64,000 nt of DNA from Kocuria carniphila. Lineage in GTDB: Bacteria > Actinomycetota > Actinomycetes > Actinomycetales > Micrococcaceae. Where the stretch lies: assembly GCF_004136555.1 (NCBI RefSeq), contig NZ_NOIT01000011.1:1-64000 (forward strand), written 5' to 3'. A program made the translations under genes and the position numbers. The notes below the pieces were generated by a model. The model worked only from the letters and a program-made list of their open reading frames with translations, was not told the origin of the DNA and did not search any database. This document shows positions 18,501-27,273 of this stretch, piece after piece (the stretch's first letter is position 1; every line of letters begins with the position of its first letter).

Positions 18501-19250
18501 TCAGCCGTAGATGACGCGGTTCAACTGGGTCAGGTAGTGGTGATCGATGGTGAGTGAGGGGTCATCCGCACGGTCCATGATCACGCCGATAGCCAGGTCA
18601 CGACGCGGCGGGATGCGGTCCTTCTCAGCCCTCGCGAGTGCGTCCACGACCTGGTCTGCGGACAGGCTCGTGTAGTACACGGGGGATCCGGGCTGCTGGC
18701 GCCAGGATTCGGCCAGCGAACCAGCGTCCACCGCGTCGAAACCGGTGTCCTCGACCAGGGAGCGGGCGATCTCTCCGGTGTGAGCGTCGTCGGCGGCCAC
18801 GGGAATGGCGATGCGCTCGGGATCACCCGATTCACGCGCCTGATCCGCGAAGACGCCCGCTAGAACTGCGTTCCACGCCTTGGCAATCGTGCGTCCACCG
18901 AACTGCTCCACGACCCACTTGCTTTCGGTCTGGCCGTTGTTGATCGCCTCGATGGCGTCGTCGCGGTGGGGATAGTAGTTGGAAGTGTCGATCACCGCTG
19001 TCTCGTCGGGCAGCGCCTGGATGATCGGTGCCAGCTTGGGCATCGCGGCGAGCGGGATGGACAGAATGAGGGCGTCGACGTCGCTCGCGGCCTCTTCTGC
19101 CGTCACAGCCTGTGCGCCGTTGGCCAGCAAGTCTTCGTCGATGGTTTCGGGGCCGCGGGAGTTGGCGATTTTGACGTCGTGACCCTTGGCGGGCAGACGC
19201 TTGGCGAGTGTGGAGCCGATGCTGCCTACGCCGATGATTCCGATATTCAT
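18501..19250 (-). CDS. NADP-binding F420-reductase-like oxidoreductase, tandem copy 2
   Basis: About 249 residues, paralogue of the gene at 17609. Rossmann motif MNIGIIGVGSIGSTLAKRL, the NSRGPETIDEDLL loop, DALILSIPLAAMPKLAP, and SNYYPHRDDAIEAI. The two proteins share long identical blocks (VTAEEAASDVDALILSIPL and SLAESWRQQPGSPVY). The start at 19250 is preceded by AGAGAGGAACC. It is probably the parent or sister copy of a tandem duplication with shifted substrate preference. Function beyond NADP-dependent redox chemistry cannot be read here. Confidence 0.85.
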   Translation of the reverse strand: MNIGIIGVGSIGSTLAKRLPAKGHDVKIANSRGPETIDEDLLANGAQAVTAEEAASDVDALILSIPLAAMPKLAPIIQALPDETAVIDTSNYYPHRDDAIEAINNGQTESKWVVEQFGGRTIAKAWNAVLAGVFADQARESGDPERIAIPVAADDAHTGEIARSLVEDTGFDAVDAGSLAESWRQQPGSPVYYTSLSADQVVDALARAEKDRIPPRRDLAIGVIMDRADDPSLTIDHHYLTQLNRVIYG

Positions 19251-19379
19251 GGGTGGTTCCTCTCTGTGTGCGCTTGTGGGAGTACAAACGGAGAGGGTTT
19301 CCGGTTTATTCCAAGGCTGACTACTAACCGATGCGCAGGTCACGAGCTCAAGGGCTCACAAACTCAGAGGCTACCGGGC

Positions 19380-20228
19380 TCACTTCGTCTGCAGGAACTG
19401 CTCGAACGTCATGGGTGTCCGGCCCAGAACCCGTTGCACGTCGCCACTGACCTCGGAAAGGTCCCCCGAGGCGATGGCAGTGTAAGTAGAGACCCACGCG
19501 TCGTACTCCCACTGTTCAGCAGGCCAGGCGCGGCGGGATTCGTAAGCCTCTTCCACGGTTTCGTTGTGGAAAGTCACGGTGCGACCCTGTGCGGCGCTGA
19601 TCGCGGTGGCCACTTCGGACAGGGTCAGCGCCCCGGGACCGGTCAGATCGTAGGTCTTGTCTGCGTGGCCCTCGGGGGCTTCGAGAATCCGGGTGGCGAC
19701 AGCGGCGACGTCGTCCCGGGCGACCAAAGAGCAGCGGCCGTCGCCGGCCGGTCCGCGCAGCACGCCGTCCTCCCCGACAAAGTGAAGCATCACGTCCATG
19801 TAGAAGTTGTCTCGCAGCAGGGTCCACTGCATCCCAGACGATTTAATGAGGTCCTCTGCCTCTGCGTGGTCGCGCGCGTGAGTGAACACGGCGTCGTAGG
19901 CCGCGGCGAAGAACGAGGTGTAGACGATGTGCTTGACCCCTGCAGCGGCGGCGGCCTCGATGAAGATCCGATGTTCTTCCCGACGCGTGGCGCTCTCTTT
20001 ACCGGAGACCATGAACAAGGTGTCGATGCCCTCCAGCGCTTCCCGGGCTGCCGCACCGTTGCCATATTCCGCGACGCGTGCCTCGGCCAACGGAAGTTCC
20101 GGTGCCCTGTTGAGATCGCGCACGATCAACCGCTGTGCCACGCCCTGTTCGGCAAGTCGACGGGCTACCAGTCCGCCGATGGCCCCCGTTGCTCCGGTGA
20201 TGGCGACCGTTGCTGATGAGTTGCTCAT
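19380..20228 (-). CDS. NmrA-like / atypical SDR NAD(P)-binding protein
   Basis: 282 residues: VAITGATGAIGGLVARRLAE is the glycine-rich nucleotide motif, followed by GIDTLFMVSGKESATR and GVKHIVYTSFFAAAYD, which fit NmrA/quinone-reductase-2-like (QorB type) proteins rather than classical SDRs. These use NADPH to reduce quinones or act as redox sensors. The start at 20228 has GTAGGAGCACC upstream. It is in the same orientation as the tandem reductases, 130 bp away, so weak co-transcription is possible. Confidence 0.85.
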   Translation of the reverse strand: MSNSSATVAITGATGAIGGLVARRLAEQGVAQRLIVRDLNRAPELPLAEARVAEYGNGAAAREALEGIDTLFMVSGKESATRREEHRIFIEAAAAAGVKHIVYTSFFAAAYDAVFTHARDHAEAEDLIKSSGMQWTLLRDNFYMDVMLHFVGEDGVLRGPAGDGRCSLVARDDVAAVATRILEAPEGHADKTYDLTGPGALTLSEVATAISAAQGRTVTFHNETVEEAYESRRAWPAEQWEYDAWVSTYTAIASGDLSEVSGDVQRVLGRTPMTFEQFLQTK

Positions 20229-20553
20229 GGTGCTCCTACTGCTAGCGGCATGCAAGGTGGGCATCAGCGTACTCCGGTGCGAATGTCCTCCGGTGCGCCC
20301 GCGATGGGCAGTGCCGGCACGGGGGATCTTCTGCAAAGGCGCGTCGTGTGTTTGGCTGCCCACATGGCGACGACGCCATCGGAGGAAGGGGGTGCCATGA
20401 ACTCCAACGCGGTCTTGCAGAGGACCCCGGAAATATGGACCGGAGATTCGACCACCGGGAAAAGCGGGACCCCAACCCTGGTTCTGAGGGTTAGTGTCAG
20501 AGCAGCCAAGTGGACAACACTGCGCGTATTTGACCGCAACGAAAGGACCCCAC
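20229..20553. other. 325-bp gap between divergent genes, no supported gene
   Basis: Holds the promoters of the NmrA-like (minus) and DapA-like (plus) genes. Small frames on both strands exist. One at 20398 has a good AGGAAGGGGG ribosome binding site, but its product is Arg-rich and runs into the DapA-like gene in another frame, so I do not call it. Confidence 0.5.
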
Positions 20554-21444
20554 ATGTTCACCGGACTCAGCGCCTTCCCGCTCACACCGCTTCACGACGA
20601 TCAGGTCGACGAGAAGGCCTTCATTGGCTTGGTTCAACGCCTTGCTGCCGCTGGCGTCGACTCGATCACCGCCCTCGGCTCCACTGGCTCCTACGCGTAC
20701 CTCACTCGCGAAGAGCGCCAACGGGTCACCCAGCTAGCAGTTGAGCACGCGGGTGACGTCCCGGTGTTCGCGGGTATCGGCGCGCTGCGCACTTCCCAGG
20801 TTCTAGGCCACGCCGACGACGCGGCCCAAGCCGGCGCCTCTGCTCTCCTTCTCGCACCCATGAGCTACCAGGCCCTCACCGCCGATGACGTGTTCGAGCT
20901 GTTCCGCGCCGTCACCGAGCACACGGATCTGCCGGTCATCGTCTACGACAATCCGGGGACCACGCACTTCACGTTCACCACGGACCTCTATGCCCGTATC
21001 GCTCAGCTGCCGGGGATCGCGTCCATCAAAATCCCCGCGCTGCCTGCCAACAGCGCGGAGGCACACAAGAAGGTTCAGGAGATCCGAAGCATCATCCCCG
21101 AGAACGTGACCATTGGCATCTCGGGTGACCAGAGCGCCGTCGGCGGCCTGAAAGCCGGGTGCGATGTCTGGTATTCGGTGATCGGCGGGACCTTGCCGGA
21201 GCTGGCCGTGAAGCTGACTCGGCTCGCCCAGAATGGCGACGCGAACGAAGCCACCAAAGAATCCGCCCGCCTCGCCCCGCTGTGGGAGCTCAACGCGGAG
21301 TTCGGCAGTCTGCGCGTGGTGGCCGCAATTGCCGAGTACCTAGGCTTGGCACCGGAGAAGTGTCTGCCCCTGCCGATCCAGGGCCTGGATGAGGAGCAGC
21401 GCGCACGCGTGAAAACGGCGGTCGATCAGCTGGACCTCACCTGA
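20554..21444 (+). CDS. DapA-family (dihydrodipicolinate synthase/NAL superfamily) lyase
   Basis: 296-residue class I aldolase-fold protein. The GSTGSYAYLTREER substrate block, PVIVYDNPGTTHF with the catalytic Tyr, and IASIKIPA with the Schiff-base Lys are present. These support an active pyruvate-dependent lyase or synthase. It is unlikely to be the housekeeping DapA because the carboxylate-binding region and context differ, so a sugar-acid or keto-acid aldolase role is inferred. The ATG at 20554 follows GAAAGGACC. A small membrane protein and a ThDP enzyme lie downstream. Confidence 0.85.
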   Translation: MFTGLSAFPLTPLHDDQVDEKAFIGLVQRLAAAGVDSITALGSTGSYAYLTREERQRVTQLAVEHAGDVPVFAGIGALRTSQVLGHADDAAQAGASALLLAPMSYQALTADDVFELFRAVTEHTDLPVIVYDNPGTTHFTFTTDLYARIAQLPGIASIKIPALPANSAEAHKKVQEIRSIIPENVTIGISGDQSAVGGLKAGCDVWYSVIGGTLPELAVKLTRLAQNGDANEATKESARLAPLWELNAEFGSLRVVAAIAEYLGLAPEKCLPLPIQGLDEEQRARVKTAVDQLDLT

Positions 21445-21537
21445 CCGAATTCGGGCGTAGCCTGAGGTTCAACTCGCACGAGTCCTTCAGCGGATCGTCA
21501 CTGAAGAAGTCGTCCACGATCAGAGAGGATCACGGAC

Positions 21538-21954
21538 ATGGTCGAAGCGTGGATCGTGATCTTCTTCTACTTCGTGCTCGCCACCACCCTGTGGTCCGTG
21601 GTGACCTGGGCGTGGGTGTACCTGCGGAGCGCGCTGCGGGGACGGCGCGCGCAGAGAACAACAACGTCCCCGCAAGCCCAAACCGAGCGGCGCCCCGCCA
21701 CCACCCAGAACCCACCAGGCGAACCGCCCACGTACAGCAAGAAAGCGAAGCGAATTGCCCTTGCCTACGGCGTGATCGACCTCCTGATCATCCTGCTGTG
21801 CGTGATCGCATACCTGACCGCGTCCGGCGAACTCGTCGGCGAACTGATTGCGTACGGCCTGATCATCACGCTCGTCCACGTGGGGTTGTGCTGGGCGCTG
21901 CAGTACTCCAAGCGGAAGAAGATGGCCTCAGAGCCGCTTCCCCGCATTCAATGA
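21538..21954 (+). CDS. Small membrane protein, unknown function
   Basis: 138 residues with an N-terminal membrane helix (IVIFFYFVLATTLWSVVTWAWVYL), a basic/proline-rich loop, and two C-terminal helices (VIDLLIILLCVIAYL and LIAYGLIITLVHVGLCWAL) ending in a basic tail. AGAGGATC precedes the ATG. Its 3' end overlaps the end of the convergent ThDP gene by 27 bp. No family was recognised. Confidence 0.6.
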   Translation: MVEAWIVIFFYFVLATTLWSVVTWAWVYLRSALRGRRAQRTTTSPQAQTERRPATTQNPPGEPPTYSKKAKRIALAYGVIDLLIILLCVIAYLTASGELVGELIAYGLIITLVHVGLCWALQYSKRKKMASEPLPRIQ

Positions 21955-23625
21955 CGCGGACATGAACTCGGCCACGACCTTCTGCGAGATGGCCACATCC
22001 AGGACGAAAACGCCTTCCTCATGCGTGGCCAGCCAGTCGGTGAGCACGGACAGTTCCGCCAGGCTGCGGACCTTGGCGCCGTCCGCGCCCATGGCCTTGC
22101 CCATCGCGGAGAAGTCCACCTCGTCGATGAGCATGGCCGTGGGATCCAGGCCCTTGGACGCGTACTGGTGCAGTTCGGCACCGTAAGCGGAGTCGTTGAG
22201 GACCACCACCACGCCGCGGCGGGTGGCGCGCACGAACGTTTCCAGATCCGCCAGGCCCATGAGCCCGCCGCCGTCGCCCGTGACGAACACCGTGGTGCGT
22301 TCAGGGCGAGCCACCGAGACTCCGGCCGCGGAGCCGAAGCCCAGCCTGATCGACTGGAACGCGGTGCCCACCAGCACCATCGCCTGAGGGTCCGGGACGG
22401 ACAAGTACATGGGTGCCCAGCCGATGAAGTGTCCACCGTCCATGACCACGGAGCGCTCGGCGGGCAGGATTTCCTCGAGGGCTGAGACCACCGCGCGGGG
22501 GTTGAGCCGTCCGTCTGGGCCGAACTCGGTGGGGTCCTCCACTGGTTCGGCGGAGCGGAATTCTTCCCCGGCGACTTCGGGGACGGCGGCGCGCCAGGTG
22601 GCCGCGGCGTCGGCGGCCGAGATGCGGGCCAACAGGCCGGCGGTGGCGGGCCCCAGATCCGCGCGCACGTAGTCGGTGACCTGCGGGTGGGCCATGATGG
22701 CCTCGGGTTCGTTGTCGATGCGGATCACGCGTGCGTCCGGCGAGAAGAGCGTTCCGTACCGCGACTGGAAGGTGTTGAGACTCGCACCGGCGACCAGAAC
22801 GACGTCGGCCTGTTGCGCCAGATCCAGGCGGTGCTCGCGCGTGAAGCCCCCGGCGATGCCCAGGTTCCAGGGCGAGTCCAACGCGTTGGTGGCCATCACG
22901 GAGGTCATGAACAGCGCCCCGAGACGATCGCCGAGCTCCTGGAGCGCACCGGCGGCGTCTCCGAGGAGCACCCCGCGGCCGGCCAGGATCAGTGGCCGCT
23001 CCGCGCCACGAAGAATAGATGCAATACGATCGAGTTCCTCGCCCGGTGCGACCCAGGACGGCTTGTTCGGCAGCGGCTCCAGCTCGGTCTGCGCGGTGAG
23101 CGGGGCGGTGGCGTGGTCGTAGGGGATCGCCACGATCACCGGCTGCACGGTCTGCTGCGCCAGATCGAAGGCCCGGTGGGTGATGGCCGCGGCATTGTCC
23201 GGGCCGGCCACCAGCGTGGTCACACCCACCGCCGACGCCGCTCCGGCCTGGTCGATATCGAACGGTCGCCTTCCGGTGGTGGGCGCGTCACCCACCACGA
23301 GTACCAGCGGAACGCGGGCCAGGCGCGCCTCCGCCAAGCCCGTGTAGGTGTTGGTGAACCCGGCGCCGTAGGTCACGGTGGCGGCTCCGATCCGACCGGT
23401 CGCACGGTGATACGCGTCGGCCATGGTCACGGCGGCCACCTCGTGACGAGCGGAGGTGAACGGGAACCCCTGATAGGTGAGATGACTGATCACGTGGGCA
23501 TTGCCGTTACCCATGAGGCCGAACAGATGGTCGGAACGCTCGGCAATCACGTCAGCGACCGCCGTCGAAACGCTTGTTTTCTCGGCGGGTTGATCCGATG
23601 CGGGACGGTTCTGCTCGGTGGTCAT
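21928..23625 (-). CDS. Thiamine diphosphate-dependent enzyme, acetolactate synthase-like
   Basis: 565 residues with the three-domain ThDP decarboxylase/synthase layout. The catalytic Glu is in SARHEVAAVTMADAYHRATG (near 60), the central Rossmann domain is about 200-330, and the ThDP/Mg motif GDGGGLMGLADLETF is near 447 with its Asn in VVVVLNDSAYGAELHQY. FAD need cannot be judged. No small regulatory subunit gene follows, so this is probably not biosynthetic IlvB but a catabolic carboligase or decarboxylase. The ATG at 23625 has GGAGAAGAAC upstream. It is divergent from the XRE gene at 23760. Confidence 0.88.
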   Translation of the reverse strand: MTTEQNRPASDQPAEKTSVSTAVADVIAERSDHLFGLMGNGNAHVISHLTYQGFPFTSARHEVAAVTMADAYHRATGRIGAATVTYGAGFTNTYTGLAEARLARVPLVLVVGDAPTTGRRPFDIDQAGAASAVGVTTLVAGPDNAAAITHRAFDLAQQTVQPVIVAIPYDHATAPLTAQTELEPLPNKPSWVAPGEELDRIASILRGAERPLILAGRGVLLGDAAGALQELGDRLGALFMTSVMATNALDSPWNLGIAGGFTREHRLDLAQQADVVLVAGASLNTFQSRYGTLFSPDARVIRIDNEPEAIMAHPQVTDYVRADLGPATAGLLARISAADAAATWRAAVPEVAGEEFRSAEPVEDPTEFGPDGRLNPRAVVSALEEILPAERSVVMDGGHFIGWAPMYLSVPDPQAMVLVGTAFQSIRLGFGSAAGVSVARPERTTVFVTGDGGGLMGLADLETFVRATRRGVVVVLNDSAYGAELHQYASKGLDPTAMLIDEVDFSAMGKAMGADGAKVRSLAELSVLTDWLATHEEGVFVLDVAISQKVVAEFMSASLNAGKRL

Positions 23626-23719
23626 GGCGTGTTCTTCTCCTGAGTCATGGGTGGAGCTACCTGCTCGTTGCCGGGGTTGCCCCGAATTCGTCCGCTCAAA
23701 CGCAGGTATGAGTGGTAAG

Positions 23720-23747
23720 CTGAATCAAATTCAGAAAAGTGATTCAG
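23720..23747. promoter_or_regulatory. Palindromic operator before the XRE-ImmA/IrrE-PIN module
   Basis: A perfect 15-bp palindrome CTGAATCAAATTCAG (23720-23734) is followed by the half-site TGATTCAG (23740-23747), directly upstream of the XRE gene start. Location and symmetry suggest autoregulation by the XRE protein encoded next to it. Confidence 0.55.
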
Positions 23748-23759
23748 GGGGTGGATGCA

Positions 23760-24086
23760 GTGAACGAAATGGTAGCGGCGATTGAGAGCGCCCGTGAAGC
23801 TGCCGGTCTGTCCCAGCGCGCTTTGGCCGACAGGGTAGGCCTCTCCCAGGCCACGCTGAACCGTATTCTGAGCGGTGAACGCGCAGTGAAGATGACTGAA
23901 GTGATCATGATTGCTGATGCCACTGGATGCACTGTCGCGCAGCTGGCTGGCAGCGGCGTTGCTGGGCGCGTGCAGTGTGCGGCTCGTGCGACGAATGGAT
24001 CGAACATGGATTCCATGCGCCAACGGTTGCTGCATTTCATGGAGCTGGACGCATACCTTGACGATTACGCGATTCCTGCGGCGTAA
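23760..24086 (+). CDS. XRE-family helix-turn-helix regulator (module gene 1)
   Basis: About 108 residues. A HTH domain is seen in AAGLSQRALADRVGLSQATL followed by NRILSGERAVKM. The remainder is a short C-terminal extension. GTG 23760 is preferred because AGGGGGTGGA lies just upstream; GTG 23739, GTG 23751 and ATG 23769 are in-frame alternatives. Its stop overlaps the ATG of the ImmA/IrrE gene (TAATG). XRE-ImmA pairs usually form a repressor and the protease that relieves it; that role is inferred. Confidence 0.82.
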   Translation: MNEMVAAIESAREAAGLSQRALADRVGLSQATLNRILSGERAVKMTEVIMIADATGCTVAQLAGSGVAGRVQCAARATNGSNMDSMRQRLLHFMELDAYLDDYAIPAA

Positions 24087-24904
24087 TGACTCCTTCACTC
24101 GAACAGCAAGCTCAACGGGCGGCGGATGAGTTCCGCCGGGAGCACCGACTTGGGGTGCAACCACTTGGCGATCTAGTGGCATTGATCGAGCAAACGACCG
24201 GGCATGACGTTGCGATTCTCGACGCAGACCCGGATGAGCACGGTCTGATCATGCGAGATCCGGAGCGCAACAAGGTGTTCATTGGAGTGGCACGCAGCCA
24301 TAAGCCAATGCGTCAGCGAAGCTCACTGGCACACGAGCTGGCCCACCTGATCTTTCAGGACTGGTCGGATGAATTGGGCAAACGCTCACCGGAGGAAATC
24401 CGGGCTGATGCTTTTGCACGGCATCTGCTGGTGCCGCAGGAAGGGGTCAAGGAGTTTCTCGGAAGCGCACATGATGTCTCTAGGCAGACCCTTTCGGACG
24501 TTGTGCAGAGGTTCCTGGTGTCACCAGCCATTGCCGCGATTGCCATGAGGGAGGCCGGTTATGTGCCTTCAGGCCTGGCCTCAGAATGGGGTCGGACCCC
24601 CACGCCGCAGCTGGCAACGAGGTTCGGGTGGAGCGATCAATATGAGGCGCTTCAGGTCGACTCGAATCGGCTCCGTGCACCTCAGGGTCTCGTGTCGCGA
24701 GCGATCGCGGGCTACGCCGAGGGTGTCGTTAGCGCGCAAACGATCGCCACGCTGCGAGGAGTCCCGGCTGAGCGGATTGTGCATGAACTTGAGGGGATCG
24801 GAATAGTCCCGAGGGTTCCGGACGACAGGGAGTTCGAACCCGATGAACTTCCGGATATTGATGTGGATCTGAGCGGGCTGGAGGACGAAGGCAGATCGCC
24901 ATGA
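24086..24904 (+). CDS. ImmA/IrrE family zinc metallopeptidase (module gene 2)
   Basis: 272 residues. The zinc-protease motif HELAHL near residues 82-87 lies in SLAHELAHLIFQDW, with a downstream EIRADAFARHLLVP that supplies the third ligand in this family. The C-terminal 120 residues form a second domain of unclear fold ending in an acidic tail. Known relatives (ImmA, IrrE/DdrO pairs) cleave HTH repressors after DNA damage or other stress. It overlaps its neighbours by 1 bp and 4 bp, making a tight three-gene unit. Confidence 0.88.
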   Translation: MTPSLEQQAQRAADEFRREHRLGVQPLGDLVALIEQTTGHDVAILDADPDEHGLIMRDPERNKVFIGVARSHKPMRQRSSLAHELAHLIFQDWSDELGKRSPEEIRADAFARHLLVPQEGVKEFLGSAHDVSRQTLSDVVQRFLVSPAIAAIAMREAGYVPSGLASEWGRTPTPQLATRFGWSDQYEALQVDSNRLRAPQGLVSRAIAGYAEGVVSAQTIATLRGVPAERIVHELEGIGIVPRVPDDREFEPDELPDIDVDLSGLEDEGRSP

Positions 24905-25515
24905 GCCAGCGGCCGATCATGGATGCTGGTCCGGGACTCAACTTCTTCTCCCTGAACAAAGAGCGCTTGCTCTTTGCGACACTTGGGCCACTTGCAGTTC
25001 CAGAGATCGTTGAACACGAAATCGTGCGTAAAGCTCGTCAGGACCAACGGTTTAAACCCGCTGAACGTGTGCTGGGCAAGGTTCCACCACGGTTACTAGA
25101 AGTTCTCTCCGACGATGTCACTCCTGAGCTCGCCACGGCAGTGAATCGTATCGCTGGTGTTCCCATCGAAAGCCGCATGCGTTCGAGCAAAGATCTGGGC
25201 GAAACCATGGTGGTCGCTCACGCCGTCGTTGCTGCCGAGCGTGGGGATCGCGTCATCGTGCTCATCGATGACGGTGGAGGCCGGCGGGTGGCTGCGCGAG
25301 AAGCGGCACGCCTGCGGCGCCTGCGTGAGAGGCAAGCAGATATTGGCAGCATCGCGTTGATCAGCACGGGCCACGTTTTGAAGAAAGCCGCTGGCGGCGA
25401 GGACTTGCCAGACCGCAACTCCATGCGAGAGCTGTACGAAAGATTGCGTGCTCTAGATGATGGGCTGGCTCCGCTGGAGGGAACTGGTTTGATGGAACTG
25501 CCGTGTTGGTCGTAG
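24901..25515 (+). CDS. PIN-like domain protein (module gene 3)
   Basis: 204 residues. IMDAGPGLNFF at the N-terminus, KDLGETMVVAHAVVAAERGD near 97-115 and VIVLIDDGGGRRVAAREA near 117-135 give the spaced acidic residues of a PIN-fold nuclease (Asp, Glu, Asp-Asp). The C-terminus is Arg-rich. RNase activity is inferred. The order repressor, protease, PIN-like effector suggests a toxin released when ImmA/IrrE cuts the XRE protein. The start overlaps the upstream gene by 4 bp (ATGA). It could instead be an inactive DNA-binding partner. Confidence 0.68.
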   Translation: MSQRPIMDAGPGLNFFSLNKERLLFATLGPLAVPEIVEHEIVRKARQDQRFKPAERVLGKVPPRLLEVLSDDVTPELATAVNRIAGVPIESRMRSSKDLGETMVVAHAVVAAERGDRVIVLIDDGGGRRVAAREAARLRRLRERQADIGSIALISTGHVLKKAAGGEDLPDRNSMRELYERLRALDDGLAPLEGTGLMELPCWS

Positions 25516-25758
25516 CTGGGATGACTACACGAGGTTGTTGAACTCTGTTCAGACGAAGCACGTCTCCACTTCGTGCCTTGCACCCACCAAGTGACCTGCC
25601 TTACATTTGAGGCAGCCTACGGCGGGTCCGGATTCGGACTATCTACCGGGCGAGCAACCAAGAATCGCACTGATTCGGCGCCAGAGAGCTCCCGGTACAG
25701 CTGAGGACGGATCCACTCCACGTCGCAGTCAGTGGCTTGTCACGAGGAGTTCAGCGCC

Positions 25759-27273
25759 ATGAGCGAGATCCGTTTAACCATCAACGGCCACGAACGCGGC
25801 TTCGCCGGCGTCAATCCCCACACCCGCTTGCTCGATTTCCTGCGCGACCAGGGTCTGACCGGTGCCAAGGAAGGCTGCGCGGAAGGCGAGTGCGGCGCCT
25901 GTGCAGTGCTGGTCGCACGGCCGGACGGCGATGATCGCACCCGCTGGACCTCCGTCAACGCGTGTCTGCCACCCGCCGTCGCCTTCGACGGGCAGGAAGT
26001 GGTCACCGCCGAAGGCCTCGGCACTGCACCCGGACCTCGCGGCCCCGGCCAACTCCATCCGGTGCAGCGCGAAATGGCCACCCGCGGCGGCTCCCAGTGC
26101 GGCTACTGCACCCCCGGCTTCGTGTGCGCGATGGCCGCGGAGTACTACCGCCCCGAACGCACGCCGTCCGATGACACCCACGGCGAAAAATCCGGCACGG
26201 AGGTCCAGGGCGAAGAACACTCCGCCGCTCACGAATGCGGACCCAACGGCTTTGACCTGCACTCCCTGAGCGGCAACCTCTGCCGCTGCACCGGCTACCG
26301 CCCCATCCGCGACGCCGCCTACGCCCTGGGTGAGCCCGAGGAAACGGACCTGCTGCGGCGTCGTCAAGAGCAGCCCGCCCCGAAACCGAGCTACACCCGG
26401 ATCGATACGGCGACCACGCGCTTCGTGCGCCCCGCCACGCTCGACGAACTCTTCAACCACCTGGACGAGGCCCCTGACGTCCGATTGGTCGCAGGCGCCA
26501 CCGACCTCGGCGTGGAGGTCAACATCCGCCACGTCCGCCCGCCGCTCGTGCTGGCCGTGGACCGCCTCGACGAGCTGCGCACCCTCAACGTCAGCGACGA
26601 CCACATCGAAATCGGCGCCGCGCTGAGCCTGTCGGAGGTCGAACGAGGCCTGGCTGGCCGGGTGCCCCTGCTCGATCAACTCTTCCCGCAATTCGCGTCC
26701 CGCCTGATCCGCAACGCGGCCACGTTCGGCGGGAACCTGGGCACGGGCTCGCCCATCGGCGACTCCGCCCCGGTGCTCCTCGCGCTCGACACCTCCGTGG
26801 TGCTCGCCTCCAAGGGCAAGGAACGTGAGGTCCCGCTCGCCGAGTACTACACCGGCTACCGCGAAAGTGTGCGCCGTCCGGACGAAATCATCCGCGCCCT
26901 GCGCATCCCGCTGCCGCTCGCCAACCACGCCGCGTTCTACAAAATCGCCAAGCGCCGCTTCGACGACATCTCGAGCGTCGCCGTGGCCATCGCGATCCAG
27001 ATCGACGACGCCGCCAGCATCACCTCCGCGCGCATCGGCCTGGGTGGCGTGGCCGCCACCCCGATCCGTGCACGTGAGGTCGAAGAAACCCTGATCGGAC
27101 AGCCGTGGACCCGCGAAACTGCGGTCAATGCCGCGGCCGTGATGGCCCAGCAGGGCACCCCGATCGATGACATGCGGGCCAGCTCCCGCTACCGCTCGGC
27201 CATGCTCGAACAATCCCTGCTCAAGTTCTGGGCGCAGGAACAGCCCGCCCAGGCTCAGGAGGTCTCCCGATGA
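25759..27273 (+). CDS. xdhA: Xanthine dehydrogenase iron-sulfur/FAD subunit
   Basis: About 504 residues. A plant-type [2Fe-2S] domain (GAKEGCAEGECGACAV), a second [2Fe-2S] domain (QCGYCTPGFVCAM then GNLCRCTGYRPI), and an FAD domain (VAGATDLGVEVN, AATFGGNLGTGSPIGDSAPVL). It transfers electrons from the molybdenum subunit to NAD. The second cluster domain carries an unusual roughly 40-residue Asp/Glu/His-rich insertion between its cysteine pairs (about 138-180). The ATG at 25759 has GAGGAG upstream; ATGA overlap with xdhB. Confidence 0.93.
   Translation: MSEIRLTINGHERGFAGVNPHTRLLDFLRDQGLTGAKEGCAEGECGACAVLVARPDGDDRTRWTSVNACLPPAVAFDGQEVVTAEGLGTAPGPRGPGQLHPVQREMATRGGSQCGYCTPGFVCAMAAEYYRPERTPSDDTHGEKSGTEVQGEEHSAAHECGPNGFDLHSLSGNLCRCTGYRPIRDAAYALGEPEETDLLRRRQEQPAPKPSYTRIDTATTRFVRPATLDELFNHLDEAPDVRLVAGATDLGVEVNIRHVRPPLVLAVDRLDELRTLNVSDDHIEIGAALSLSEVERGLAGRVPLLDQLFPQFASRLIRNAATFGGNLGTGSPIGDSAPVLLALDTSVVLASKGKEREVPLAEYYTGYRESVRRPDEIIRALRIPLPLANHAAFYKIAKRRFDDISSVAVAIAIQIDDAASITSARIGLGGVAATPIRAREVEETLIGQPWTRETAVNAAAVMAQQGTPIDDMRASSRYRSAMLEQSLLKFWAQEQPAQAQEVSR

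Noticed and set aside
20398-20744. Plus-strand open frame with a good ribosome binding site inside the 20229-20553 gap
   Set aside because: Runs far into the DapA-like gene in another frame and has Arg-rich shadow composition.
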